From the NCBI GenBank assembly GCA_031769625.1, contig JAUIMM010000719.1, forward strand, positions 186,001-250,000: a DNA stretch of 64,000 nucleotides, given 5' to 3'. Within the stretch, counting starts at the first letter, position 1. Each line of letters starts with the position of its first letter. The DNA comes from Taudactylus pleione. Its lineage: Eukaryota > Chordata > Amphibia > Anura > Myobatrachidae. This document shows positions 35,098 through 47,347 of the stretch, piece after piece. The position numbers were made by a program, and so were the translations under genes. The notes under the pieces were generated by a model. It ran no database searches. It saw only the letters and a program-made list of their open reading frames with translations, and was not told where the DNA came from.

Positions 35098-37973
35098 TAG
35101 GGGTGAGCAGGTTCGGATTTCTGAAATCCGATCTCCCCGAGACCCCCCGATCCGAGGCCGATCCGAGTCAGGCTCGACTTTTCCCGCCTGACTCGGATCT
35201 GAAATCGAGGCAAAACGTCATCATCCCGCCTTCCGGGACTCGCGGGTTTTGGATCCTATATAAGGTACCCGCGTCGGCGCCATTTTCTCACTCGGCTGTG
35301 GACAGTGAAGAGGGAGGGTGGGAGTTAGGGCTGGCTGTGCTGTGTAGTGTAGTGTAGTGTAGTGCAGTGTAGTGTTGTGCTGTGCTGTGCTGTGCTGCTG
35401 TTGTCCATAGGGGCTGTGTCCACTACTTCAAAGTCCATAGGGGCTGGCTGGACTGTGTTGTGCAGTCAGTTGTCCATAGGGGCTGTGTCCACTCCAAAGT
35501 CTTGTGCAGTGTCCCACTCCTAAAGGGGTGCTGTAGTGTTGTCCAGGGGGTGCTCTGTCTGTCAGGGGTGCTCCCCCCAAGTGCAAAAAAAAATATGTTT
35601 TCTGTGTTTGTGAATTGTATGCACAGTAGCCGCACGTGCATCAACAAAGGAGCAGCGCCAAGCGTTCGCCTGTGTCCCATAAGTAAAAGGCCGGCTGGCT
35701 TGTCCATTAAAGGGTGCAGTAACCCCCAAATGGCACTCCAAACAAAATAAAAAAATATATTATTTTGTGTTTGTGAATTGTGTGCGCAGTAGCCGCACGT
35801 GCATCAACAAAGTAGTGCCAAGCGTGTGCCTGTGTCCCATAAATAAAGGGCCAGCTGGATTGACCGCTAAATGGTGCTGTAACCCCCAAAGGGCACTCCA
35901 AACAAAAAAAATAAATATATTTTTTTGTGTTTGTGAATTGTGTGCGCAGTAGCCGCACGTGCATCAACAAAGTAGTGCCAAGCGTGCGCCTGTGTCCCAT
36001 AAATAAAGGGCCGGCTGGATTGACTGCTAAATGGTGCTGTAACCCCCAAAGGGCACTCCAAACAAAATAAAAAAATATTTTCTGTGTTTGTGAATTGTGA
36101 GCACTGTGGCTGCACGTGCATCAACAAAGGAGCAGCGCCAAGCGTGCGCCTGTGTCCCATAAGTAAAGAGCCTGCTGGCTCATTTCTTAAAGGGTGGTGT
36201 AACCCACAAAGTGCACTACTCTCCAGCAAAAATAAAAAAATATTTTCTGTGTTTGTGTGCGCCTTAGCCGCACGAATATATCAATATAACATAATTGGAG
36301 GACCAAACTTTCTCCGATGAAAATAAAATAGGGAAAGATCAAGAACCACTTCCTCCTAGTGCTGTTGCTGCTGCTGGGAGTTGTTCATCATCCCAGAGAG
36401 GAAGTAGGAACACCACTACTTTTACAAAACAATTGACCCTCCAACAGTCTCTAGCGAGGAGGATGAAGTACGACAGCAGTCATCCTGAAGCAAAACATAT
36501 AACTGAGGCCTTGACTGTTATGTTGGTGTTAGACGTGCATCCGGTATCCACCATTAGTGCAGTGGGATTTAGACAATTGATGGAGGGTGTGTGTTACCAG
36601 TTCCAAATCCCGTCTAGATTCCACCTGCATCCTCAAAGCAGCAGCGACAAGCGTGTGTCTGTCTGTTAAATGTGGTGTAACCCCCAAAGTGCGCTCCAAC
36701 AAAATAAAATAATCTTCTTTTTTTCTGTGTTTGTGTGTGAAATGTATGCGCAGTAGCCACACCTGCATCCTCAAAGCAGCAGCGACAAGCGTGCATCTGC
36801 CTGTTAAAGGGTGGTGTAACCCTCAAAGTGCGCTCCACAAACAATAAAAAATTCTTCTTTTTTTTCTGTCTTTGTGAAATGTGTGGGCTGTAGCCGCACC
36901 TGCATCCTCAAAGCAGCAGTGACAAGCATGCGTCTGTCTGTTAAAGGATTACATCGGTGACAGCATCCAAGTAAGCATGTCAGACAGTCCGTACCTGTAC
37001 TGGCAGGAAAAAGAGGCAATTTGGAGGTCCCTGTACAAACTGGCTCTATTTTACCTGAGTTGCCCCCCCTCCAGTGTGTACTCCGAAAGAGTGTTTAGTG
37101 CAGCCGGGAACCTTGTCAGCGAAAGGCATAGGAGGTTGCTTCCACAAAATGTGGAGAAGATGATGTTCATAAAATTCATTATCAACTCTTCCAGGGAGAC
37201 CAGCCTCCAGAACGTACAGAGGGACCTGTGGTTGTGGATTCCAGCAGGGACGAATTAATACTCTATGAGGATGAGGATGTACACCACACTGAAGAGGGTG
37301 AGGAATCGGTGGATGAGGAGGATGAGGACGACATCTTGCCTCCGTAGAGCCAGTTTGTGCAGGGACAGATTAATTGCCAGCTTGTTTTGTGGGGGTCCAA
37401 ACGAACCAATCATTTCCACCACAGTCGTGTGGCAGACCCTGGCGCTGAAATGTTTGGTTTGTTAAAGTGTGCATGTCCTGTTTATACAACATAAGGGTGG
37501 GTGGGAGGGCCCAAGGACAATTCCATCTTGCACCTCTTTTTTTTCTTTGCATTATGTACTGTTTGGGGCCTAGTTTTTCAAACTGCCATCCTGTCTGCCA
37601 CTGCAGTGTCACTCCTAGATGGGCCACGTGTTTGTGCCGCCCACTCGTGTCGCATAGCATAGTCATCCATCTACCTCGGTGCAACCTTTTGGACATAAAA
37701 ACACTATTGTGAGGTGTGAGGTGTTCAGAATAGACTGGAAATGAGTGGAAATTAAGGTTATTGAGGTTAATAATAGCATAGGAGCAGAAAAACCTACAAA
37801 TTCTGTGATTTTAGCTGTTTTTATGCTTTTTTTAAAAAAAATACAGATCTAAAACACAAAACCCAGAACCCAAAACATGGAAGGGTGGTTTTGGCAAAAC
37901 CAATCCAGATCCAATACACGAAGAAAGATCCAGATCCAAAACCAAAACACGAAAAAGTGGCCGGTGCACACCC

Positions 37974-37976
<3 letters not shown>
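35098..37976 (+). mobile_element. hAT transposon with internally deleted transposase
   Basis: Starts TAGGGGTGAGCAGG and ends GGTGCACACCCCTA, imperfect inverted termini, with ATATATAT on both sides. The 5' part holds four tandem copies (about 35,578-36,240) of a unit of roughly 160-180 bp containing GTAGCCGCACGTGCATCAAC. Three further related copies (about 36,640-36,940) follow the first coding remnant. It is inserted in the TA-rich part of the LTR. The 5' region is homologous to the window's last element at 63,421. Confidence 0.85.
36295..37255 (+). pseudogene. hAT (ZBED-like) transposase remnant
   Basis: Two coding pieces survive. The first (36295-36669) carries a segment like the N-terminal part of ZBED-type hAT transposases (AVGFRQLMEGV followed by FQIPSR). 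The second (36977-37258) is the C-terminal dimerisation domain, with the diagnostic SSVYSERVFSAAGN and LLPQNVEKMMFI motifs. The central catalytic region is missing and replaced by repeat copies, so no active transposase can be made. Movement would have needed a transposase from elsewhere. Confidence 0.85.
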
Positions 37977-38021
<45 letters not shown>

Positions 38022-39804
38022 TAACTATATTTTGTTCTCCTGTTGAAAATATATTAATGTAAAGAATGTAAGGGGAACTGGTAGAGGAAAGGAGCAAAGG
38101 CAGTGCTTTACAGGTAAAGAAAAAAAAACCATACTGTATATAGAAGGTTCTAGTGTGGCACGAATGGTCAGCTGACGGTCAGCTTGTGCAGTGAGCGGGA
38201 AAGGAGAGGTCGCGCGGCACTAGGTTAAGAGTATAAATAGGCTGCGCTAGCGCCGTTTAGACAGACTGCCATTCCCCCCGCCTGTGCCTGCAAGACTACT
38301 CACCATGCGCTAGTGAGCCAGAGCGCTGAGCGGTCTTAGCGGAGGCCTGTGTGGGGCATCTGGGTCCGGAGGCTGAGCGGCTGCTTCTGGCGCCAGGAGG
38401 AAGCGGTCGGGTCAGCAGCGACCAGTCAGCCCGGCGTCATCAGAGAAGGCGCCGGCGGTAGTGACAGGACGGCGGCATCATCAGGAGGGAGGCGCCGGCT
38501 GCAGTGACAGGACGCCGGCGTCATCCTGGGAGGCGGAGCCGGTGCCTGCTTGACGGGATCAGGTGACGGCGCTAGGAAAGCCCGGCTGCTGTGAAGCGGG
38601 GCCGGCGTCACCGGTGATCAGGCGCTGGGGGAGGAGCAGAGCGGCTCCCCTTGCCGGAGTAAAGGGAAGCCCAACCAGCGCCAATCAGCTGAGAAGCGGC
38701 AACTCCTGCAGAGCATAAGAGACCTCTATAGTGAGTGCAGCAGCAGCGCTGCACTCACTGGGAATTGTGAGTAGTCAGTGACTTTCTTATGCACCCTGGC
38801 ACAGTATCACACTGCTCAATAGGGAAACTCTGACAGGAAGGGATATGTATATATATATATTACTGAGAACACATCCCTAAATAGGGGTAATGGGGCAATT
38901 ATACTTACCAGCCAGCTGAGCCATTAGGGCTCCCACACTCTCTCTTCATTAGCCAGAGGCTTTGCTTGCTCTAATTAATAGCTAATTGTGACTGGCCCCA
39001 CTGAGAGGAAAGCTTGGCAGCTGGAGAACCGACAGAGGCAGTCAGAGAGATAGACTCTATTAGTCAAAGACCGTAACCACATTGGGGAAGAAATACTATA
39101 ACTGTGCATAGCCTTTGCTGATTCGTCTATACATAATCCCCAGGATTTCATCTAGTACAGGTTATTTGTAATTGGACCTATCAGCTGGTTCATATAACCT
39201 GGAACACGGATGGACTATTAGCAACTCTAGCTGTTTCCTATTGAGATACCAGGAAACCCCAAGTACATTTAACCATATATTCTTAATGACATATTAGAAA
39301 CCAAGGGACATCAAAGAACTTTCACTCAAGGACTGAACTCTCAAATAACTTACTGAACTAAGTAAAGCCACTAAGAATATGTAGTTTAGATACTGTTTCT
39401 CTGTTATTGTCAAAGTCTGAAATGTAATGCTGAATGTACACAAATGCTTTTACCTGTCTAACACATAAATGAACTATTTAATGTTATGCATTATCAATGT
39501 GTACCTGTGTAAATTGACTGGTGAAACATCACTTAGCGGATCCAGCGGCAACAGATCCAGAGGAACATTGGTAAAGTGGTAGTAATGCTTGTTATAGTGA
39601 TGTACAATAAGCCATTATCTGCACAACACTGTACTTATTTATAAAATATCATCACTTAGGTTTTCCCAAGTAGGCATTAATATTTCCTATTCCACATTCA
39701 TACTTGGGTGGAGGCACTAAAAAATACATAAATAGTCCTTTATACCTAAGGGCTCAATAGGGATTATCCCTCTCAGTAACCTAATAAGGGAAAACAGGGT
39801 TACA

Positions 39805-41975
39805 ATATGTGTATGGGAATGTAATGCTGATAGCTCAGGTACTGAGGGGAAAGGCTATTATCACCATCTGGTACTGAGGCCATTATAGGTATATGGGATT
39901 GTAGCATACATGCCTACCCTCCCGGTTTTCGCTGGAGGCTCCCGATTTTTCGGGTAACCCCCCGCACCCCCGGAAGGGTAGGCATTTCTCCCGCATTCTG
40001 CCAACTTCCTAGTGAAGTGGGCAGAATTAGGAGAATAACCACGGCAATCGCGGGTCTCCGTGAAGGGGGCAGGGCTTAAGCTGTGATTCTGCATGAATCA
40101 CAGCATTTGGCCCCGCCCCCTATGTAAATTGTGCCCAATCGCAGCAATTTTAATGTGAGGGGGCGGGACTTAATGATGGAAATTGTCAAGCTCCGCCCCC
40201 ATTGGCCCCCTGCTGCTTCTCTTACCCGGGCTTCTCCCGGGAAGAGAATGTTAAAGGTAGGCAACCCTGGATTGTAGTGCTGATAGCTCAGGTACTGAGG
40301 GGAAAGGCTAATTATCACCATCTGGTATAGAGGCCATTATATGTGTATGGGAATGTAGTGTTGATAGCTCAGGTACTGAAGGGAAAGGTTACTTATCACC
40401 ATCTGGTTCAGAGGCCATTATATGTGTATGGGAATGTAGTGCTGATAGCTCAGGTACTGAGGGGAAAGGCTACTTATCACCATCTGGTACAGAGGCCATT
40501 ATATATGTATGGGAATGTAGTGCTGATAGCTCAGGTACTGAGGGGAAAGGCTACTTATCACCATCTGGTACAGAGGCCATTATATGTATATGGGATTGTA
40601 GTGCTGATAGCTCAGGTACTGAGGGGAAAGGCTAATTATCACCATCTGGTATAGAGGCCATTATATGTGTATAGGAATGTAGTGCTGATAGCTCAGGTAC
40701 TGAAGGGAAAGGCTACTTATCACCATCTGGTACAGAGGCCATTATATGTGTATGGGAATGTAGTGCTGATAGCTCAGGTACTGAGGGGAAAGGCAACTTA
40801 TCACCATCTGGTACAGAGGCCATTATATGTGTATGGGAATGTAGTGCTGATAGCTCAGGTACTGAAGGGAAAGGCTACTTATCACCATCTGGTACAGAGG
40901 CCATTATATATGTATGGGAATGTAGTGCTGATAGCTCAGGTACTGAGGGGAAAGGCTACTTATCACCATCTGGTACAGAGGCCACTATATGTGTATGGGA
41001 ATGTAGTGCTGATAGCTCAGGTACTGAGGGGAAAGGCTACTTATCACCATCTGGTACAGAGGCCACTATATGTGTATGGGAATGTAGTGCTGATAGCTCA
41101 GGTACTGAGGGGAAAGGCTACTTATCACCATCTGGTACAGAGGCCATTATATGTGTATGGGAATGTAGTGCTGATAGCTCAGGTACTGAAGGGAAAGGCT
41201 ACTTATCACCATCTGGTACAGAGGCCACTCTATGTGTATGCGAATGTAGTGCTGATAGCTCAGGTACTGAGGGGAATTTCTACTTATCACCATCTGGTAC
41301 AGAGGCCATTATATGTGTATGGGAATGTAGTGCTGATAACTCAGGTACTGATGGGAAAGGCTACTTATCACCATCTGGTACAGAGGCCATTATATGTGTA
41401 TGGGAATGTAGTGCTGATAGCTCAGGTACTGAGGGGAAAGGCTACTTATCACCATCTGGTACAGAGGCCATTATATATGTATGGGAATGTAGTGCTGATA
41501 GCTCAGGTACTGAGGGGAAAGGCTACTTATCACCATCTGGTACAGAGTCCACTATATATGTATGGGAATGTAGTGCTGATAGCTCAGGTACTGAGGGGAA
41601 AGGCTACTTATCACCATCTGGTACAGAGGCCACTATATGTGTATGGGAATGTAGTGCTGATAGCTCAGGTACTGAGGGGACAGGCTACTTATCACCATCT
41701 GGTACAGAGGCCATTATATATGTATGGGAATGTAGTGCTGATAGCTCAGGTACTGAGGGGAAAGGCTACTTATCACCATCTGGTACAGAGGCCACTATAT
41801 GTGTATGCGAATGTAGTGCTGATAGCTCAGGTACTGATGGGAAAGGCTACTTATCACCATCTGGTACAGAGGCCATTATATGTGTATGGGATTGTAGTGC
41901 TGATAGCTCAGGTACTGAGGGGAAAGGGTACTTATCACCATCTGGTACAGAGGCCATTATATGAGTATGGGAATG
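39805..41975. repeat. 81-bp minisatellite array, right part
   Basis: Same unit as 31386-34894 but with more uniform copies, so that a 443-codon frame runs through 40667-41998. It is interrupted at 39905-40269. The translation is purely repetitive (units of MYGNVVLIAQVLRGKATYHH type) and has no coding signature. Confidence 0.97.
39905..40269. mobile_element. hAT-type non-autonomous element with exact 8-bp duplication
   Basis: Flanked by GATTGTAG on both sides (39897-39904 and 40270-40277). Termini CATACATGCCTACC and GGTAGGCAACCCTG form a short inverted repeat. Removing the element and one duplication restores the 81-bp unit exactly. The interior has complementary GGGGGCGGGAC / CCCGCCCCC-like segments. 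Confidence 0.85.
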
Positions 41976-42579
41976 AAGATGGTAATAAGTTTATTTAAAC
42001 AAATGAGATATTTATCTCCAAACACGTTATAGAAATATGATCTGGAGAAAAGTCCCATTAGTGACAATGGCAGAAACTGTCATTTCAGTAATCTGTGAAA
42101 AGTTAGAGAAAATATAGATTGCTCCATACTTCTCACTGCACTTACATATGGAGAAAACCTAAATATAACATTTTCCAGGTTTTATGTTGGAGAAATGAGA
42201 TAATTATGTTTATTAAATGTTCCCCTCATAAACATATGTGCAGTGTTCAATTCCTCAATTACCATAGAGTACCGTATACTTTATTTGTACAAAACGAGTA
42301 TTTATTGCTCTGAATTTTGACTTTTAAAACACTGTTGCATAAATTTAAATATGTTTTCATAAGTGGGTGTGTTTGAGACATTGTTATCCAATCAGAAGCA
42401 ACCTGCATTCATCATCATCATTATCAGTTTTCAACATGCACCAGGGTTTTTAGCACCACAAGTCAGCTCCTGCCAGGCAGGTGCATATGGAACTTTTTTC
42501 ACCGGTCATTTTAGTTGCAAATCACAAAAACATCCTCCTTAGAAAAATGTTACAGAGATGGTTGTGACGGAATGGGTAT
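41976..42579. other. Unassigned sequence
   Basis: No gene or element border recognised. A short (CAT)n patch lies at about 42,411. Confidence 0.35.
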
Positions 42580-43140
42580 GAAATACCTCCGGCCGCATGG
42601 CCGGCGGTTAGATTCCCATCAGCGGCAGCCCGACATGAGCAGAGTTCGGAGCAACGGAAGCCCGACAGCACTGGAAATCCTGATCGAGGATAGGTGAGTA
42701 TCTACTAACCTAACCTAAACCCCCTAACCCTAACCCTCCTTAGGGGTGCCTAACACTAACTTCCCTCCCAAGAGCCTAACCCTAATCCCCCCTCTAAGTG
42801 CCTATCCCTAACCATCCCCTTCCCCGCTGCCTAAACCTAAGTCTCCCCCGGGGGTGCCTAACCCTAACCCTCCCTCCCCCTATACTAACCCTAACCCTCC
42901 CGTGGGGGTGCCTAACCCTAAGTCCCCCCCGGGAGCCCTAAACCTAACCCTCCCCCCCGCGGCTGTCCACTCGCGGTGCCCAGCATCACTACGATCGGGA
43001 TGCTGGGCGCCGGTCTCCCGGCGTCGGGGAAATGCGAGTGTCTACATCTAGATGCCCGGCATTTCACCCTTGCCGGGATATGACAGTCGGGAAGCCAGCT
43101 GCCAGTATTTATGCAGTCTGCTTCCCGATTGCATACCGGT
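42580..43140. repeat. CCTAACCCTCC low-complexity block with dispersed-element flanks
   Basis: Degenerate CCTAACCCTAACC units at about 42,700-42,960, flanked by GGCCGGCGGTTAGATTCCC-type and CCCGATTGCATACCGG-type sequence that is similar to the other CCTAACCC blocks. Confidence 0.65.
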
Positions 43141-44046
43141 TGTGACATATTTATGCTGCTTCTTATTGTGAGAAATGGACTTCCCTCTCCTGCATGATGC
43201 CTTCTGCCGAGATACACCAGCACCATCATTCCCAATGCCAAGTTCAAACGTAGGGACCGATTCCAAGATTTACACAATGCTGATATTTACACCGATGGAG
43301 CGGTTATTAGCCACACTGTGCACACTCAGTGATTAATTGCAATTACTCTCACACATGGGATTCACTCAGAGACATGAAGTAAGCGTTTGGGGAAGTAAGG
43401 GGGTGTGGTTAGGCAAATGCAGGCATGTCAGAACTGTTTAAACTATTTTCCATTGGCATGCATAAATTAGCCACTGCGCCTCCCTTTGCAGCATGAGAAC
43501 TCTCTGTGTGACAGGAGAGATATGAGACCGGGCAGACTTCACTCAAAAACAGCAATGTTGTGCAATCTGATAGTGCCTTATATGAGCTACATGTGCCATC
43601 TCCTTAGGGTATGAGAACACCCATCATCACGGACAGTGAGTCCCAGCACACAGCAGCATGTGCTAGGCTGCTGTATAGGTGGAAGGAGTGAGGGAGGAAA
43701 AGGGAGAGCGGCACCAGACCCGGGCCCCTCTAGCAAGCCTGGACCTGGATAAATAGTACCCGCCCCCCTCACTTTCGGCGCCCCTGGTTGCACACTGTCC
43801 CTGCATCCAACCCCTGTCACTCTCTGTCTTACACCCAGACACTTGTTTGTTGTTTTTTATGTATGAATAGTGGGGTGTAAATGTATGTTATGTTGCATTA
43901 ATGTGGAGGGCAGGAAATTGTATCACCGCCATCCACTTGTTATTCTGTAATCTCCTCTGTAGCAATTATTCAACATGATGCAGAGAATAAATACACTTCT
44001 GCAGCTCTCCAGAGTCCTGCGCTGATTTGTACACAGAACACTTTAC
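43141..44046. other. Unassigned sequence with partial repeats
   Basis: The part 43,430-43,520 (GCATAAATTAGCCACTGCG) resembles family B in reverse. The part 43,670-43,800 (CACCAGACCCGGGCCCCTC) is related in reverse complement to a GC-rich repeat near 56,090-56,170. No gene. Confidence 0.4.
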
Positions 44047-44490
44047 ACACTCAGCCTCATCCTCTTCCTCCTCCTCCCCCTGCTCATCAACCTCCTCCTC
44101 CTCTTCCTCCTCCCCCTGCTCCTCCACCTCCTCCTCTTCCTCCTCCCCCTACTCCTTCACCTCCTCCTCTTCTTCCTCCTCCACCTCCTCCTCTTCTTCC
44201 TCTTCCTAATCCTCCTCCCCCTGCTCCTCCAACTCCTCCTCCTCTTCCTCCTCCCCCTGCTCCTCCACCTCCTTCTCCACCTCCTCCTCTTCTTCCTCTT
44301 CCTCCTCCTCCTCCCCCTGCTCCTCCACCTCCTCTTCCTCCTCCTCCTCCTCTTCCACCTCCTCCTCCACTTCCACCTCCTCCTCTTCTTCCTCCTTCAC
44401 CTCCTCCTCCTTTTCCTCCTTACCTCCTCCCCCAGCGACTCCTCCTCCTCCTCTTCCTCCTCCCCCCTCCTCCTCCTCCTCCACTGCTGG
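44047..44490. repeat. CTC/CCT polypyrimidine tract (about 440 bp)
   Basis: Almost pure pyrimidines on the + strand, built from CCTCCTCTTCCTCCTCC and CCCTGCTCCTCCA units. The 92-codon Glu-rich minus frame is an artefact. Such polypurine/polypyrimidine mirror sequence can form triplex DNA. Confidence 0.97.
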
Positions 44491-44941
44491 ATGCTGAAGC
44501 TCATTCTACCCTTCTGTATACAGAAGTGTAAGAATCGGGCAACATGTGGTCCTATGGCCTCTGTGGCATCACACATAACAACACAGCTCTGGGACTGCTG
44601 AGAATTGTAGTTCTACAATGTTACTAGGACACGCCATACAAGGTACAGTGATATGTCCTAAGTAGATTGGTTAGACAGAGCACAAAGACAAGGGGTATTG
44701 ATTCATTATTATATTAGTATAATTATGATGCTTCCCCATGCCCACCCATGGGTTTATACTTTGGCATGTGGTTCCTCCACTGAACATAAACAAAGATCAA
44801 TAAGAAGCCACAAGAGACCATCAAGCACTTGTGTCCTCCATAGGCTGGACAGACACCCGCCATAGGGTAATGCTATATAATATGTGATGTCACTGAGGGG
44901 AAACTATGATACATTACATGTAACATCTCTGTCCTCTTACA
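44491..44941. other. Probable intron upstream of the gene 2 coding start
   Basis: Ends in the acceptor TGTCCTCTTACAG. A GAGAATTGTAGTTCTACAA phrase near 44,600 is repeat-like. The 5' exon is not located. Confidence 0.4.
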
Positions 44942-44967
44942 GGAAATCCCCTCCTTAATAGAAAGAA

Positions 44968-45259
44968 ATGGTTATATATAAGAAAATCACAGTTGGGATC
45001 TTCACCAGAGAGGCACAGAACACCTACCAATGGTTCATCGACCTACTTGTTTCTCCCGAGTTTAAGCGAGTGGTTCTAGATGTTCGACCAGTTCATGTGT
45101 CCAGCCAGGTCTGTGGTGGTTCCACGATGTTTGATAAGGAGATATCCAAGTGCACATTTGCTGTCCTGTATCACACAAAGCTGAGGGGAAGGTTAAATAT
45201 CACAGATGTGACAGACTCTCTGTATGATCTTGAGCTCCGTGATTTATCCACCAGGCTGG
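44968..45259 (+). CDS. Unrecognised membrane-anchored protein, coding exon 1
   Basis: The exon follows an acceptor at 44,929-44,941 (CCTCTTACAG), so about 26 nt of leader precede the ATG, which has a good context (GAAATGG). It encodes 97 codons plus one base and ends at the donor CTGG/GTAAGA. The protein starts with strand-like KITVGIF, then a helix-like segment with QWFIDLL, strand-like RVVLDVRPVHV, strand-like CTFAVLYHT and a helix-like DSLYDLELRDL. This suggests an alpha/beta fold. No signal peptide is present. The frame continues exactly into 54217. I do not recognise the family and do not assign a function. Intron 1 (8,957 bp) contains the Penelope-like element. Confidence 0.75.
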
Positions 45260-45746
45260 GTAAGAGATTGGCCTCATCTACAGATGGTTTAAACTGTATA
45301 TAACAGGTCTGTGCAGCTGTCTAGACCCGGGGAAAAAATAGCCCTATTCAGAGGGGTACAGAGTTGCAAACGCTGGTGTGTATGTCGGCGGAGTTGCTGG
45401 GGCGATAATATGCAAATGCTAGTTTCAGCCTTCACCTGGTGTACTAGCCTGCACCTGTATGGAGAAGTATTGCTGCTTAATTCTGATGCCATCTGCCCCA
45501 TGCGCAACAGCGCAATTCTGCACGCAATCTATATAATGCATGCGCCATAGAGGTGTTTAGAATATATTGCTCATACGCAGAAGCAAATAATCACTGAACT
45601 ACATGTACATTGCATTGGATGCAGTTAGTGGGTACCTCTGAATTAAGTACAAGAGAGGAGCATACTGTGTAATGGTATACTGCACACATTAAATGCACTA
45701 AAATAATTTATACTAAGCAAATATATAATTTATACTATTCAAATAA

Positions 45747-45783
<37 letters not shown>
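45260..45783. other. Intron 1 of gene 2, left part
   Basis: Contains a weak family B-like segment (about 45,340-45,640, CAGAGTTGCAAACGCTGG) and a (TA)n at about 45,749-45,781 that borders the Penelope-like element. Confidence 0.5.
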
Positions 45784-45784
<1 letters not shown>

Positions 45785-46276
45785 GATATATTTCAGAGGA
45801 TGCGCATAAAACATGTGCTATATTGTGAACAATAAATCTCACTTGAGTCCAGCAATAAAAACTGAAAATGTCAGTATCCACTTTTCTTTAAATTACACAC
45901 CAGGTCCTAGTTCATTAGTGTGAGGACCGCAGCTCTCCTTAAATATAAGACCGGATTCCAGGTCCAAACAGTCTGTCAAAATATAATGGAAAGAGAGCGC
46001 TCCATGGTGCAGATAAAAAACACTCTTTAATATCACTCATAGATAGTTATCAAGCATACATCTGATAAGGTACTGCTCGTACCAGATAAAAAACAGTGTG
46101 GGCTGGTTACCACGTGGTGTAAATAAGCATACTCCACCGGACAATCTCCAACTCGCGCTGCCAGGATCCGTCGGGTACACACACCCCGCCGCTAGACACT
46201 GGGAACAGGCCGCTGCAGGTCGGACCACGTCAGTCCTGGATACGCTGCCAGGGATGCCGGGGATCAGTTCCATGCA

Positions 46277-46341
46277 CGTCACAAAGCCCCGCCCTAACGC
46301 TTTTCGTAATAGACTTCGTCAGAGGGCTGGGCTTCGTGACG
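46277..46341 (-). ncRNA. Hammerhead-ribozyme-like motif in the left terminal repeat
   Basis: Inverted counterpart of the right copy, read on the minus strand, that is, in the sense of the element's genes and downstream of them. The core is CTGACGA and GAAA; the changed base is at core position 7, the most tolerant one in hammerheads. Stem II has lost a pair (GTC against TAC). Stem I is kept (CGTCACGAAGCCC arm and its complement). Confidence 0.55.
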
Positions 46342-46631
46342 CAGTAAGTTCCTTAATAAATGGCAGATCAGCCAATCAGTGTGGGGATTTTCATCCACAC
46401 CTTTCTTAACACTAAAATAATCGTGTCCATTCTAAATATAAGAAGGATTTTTTGGAGAGACTGTAATTGGGCACCAGTCCACACATGTCTTACATAGAAC
46501 ATCTCTTGATATACAGCGATCAATATACAAACACATCATTTTTTACAAAACCTATATTTCAAGGGACATTAAATTACATGAATAAAAACCCAAGGATATT
46601 AATAAAAACAGTAAGTATATTACACAGTCAT

Positions 46632-46967
46632 TTATATATCCCTTATAAAGGGAGTTATTTCTATCCCCTCATTTAGACCCTTTGGTATCATAGTATCTAA
46701 CGCTAGAATCCAGTATGTCTCCCTTTTTATTAAATCTCTATCCCGATCACCACCACGGTTGTTAATATTTAGTTTCTCAATACCCTTAAATTTCAGGACC
46801 TCAGGATTGTTGTTATGATAATACTGGAAATGCCTTGGAAGGCTATGATTCATTAATTTATTTCTAATATTTCGCGTGTGTTCTAGGATCCGGATTTTTA
46901 GAACCCTCTTCGTTTTCCCTATATACCTATATCCGCAGGGACAGGTGATCATGTATATTACAAACAT
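46632..46967 (-). pseudogene. GIY-YIG endonuclease domain of the Penelope-like element
   Basis: Encodes the C-terminal endonuclease, which in this class nicks the target DNA to prime reverse transcription. The first motif appears as VIYMITC, the second as YRYIGKT, followed by an arginine in LKIRILEH. Just upstream in the same frame lies a Cys-rich linker (CGSCKVC) ahead of a TAA at about 47,034. The open segment is 111 codons and is cut off from the reverse transcriptase by that stop and by at least one frameshift, so it is not expressed as a fusion from this copy. Confidence 0.85.
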
Positions 46968-47347
46968 GGAGTTGCAATTAATGAAACTTTTAATTAAGTA
47001 TTCTTTCTCTGACTCTTTTCCACAGAAGGTTTAAGCACCTTGTTCAGCTAGTTTACATACCTTGCAACTGCCACATGTATAAAACCCTTTTAGATCTCCA
47101 AAGGGATTTTTTATAATACCAACAGGTTCAAGAAGTGGATCTAGTTTGCTTTTGGACACATACGATTTGATATTCTTGGCCCTTTTGAACACCATACTTG
47201 GACCACTAGGAAGATAATTTGAATTATGTTAGCTCCACTATTATAACTCATAACAAATGGACAGAATAAATTATCTTTAGATTCCTGATCAGTATTGCTG
47301 GCTTTCATTATATTTCTCTTTTTGGTATTATAAACCAGTAAATCTTT

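Larger units (their letters stand above)
34895..39804. mobile_element. Probable solo LTR (about 2.0 kb) interrupted by a hAT element
   Basis: Begins TGTAGCCGATG and ends CAGGGTTACA (TG...CA). It is flanked by a 4-bp duplication ATAT (34891-34894 and 39805-39808) inside the 81-bp array. Joining the flanks restores one intact repeat unit. Without the inserted hAT copy the length is about 2,023 bp. A TATA-like GTATAAATAGG at about 38,230 could be a promoter. There is no internal coding region. A 4-bp duplication fits gypsy- or ERV-type elements; the family is not determined, and strand cannot be fixed from the termini. Confidence 0.7.

Noticed and set aside
40667..41998. 443-codon open frame on the + strand
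   Set aside because: It is the translation of an 81-bp (27-codon) minisatellite; the unit length alone keeps it open, and frames in the left half behave the same way.
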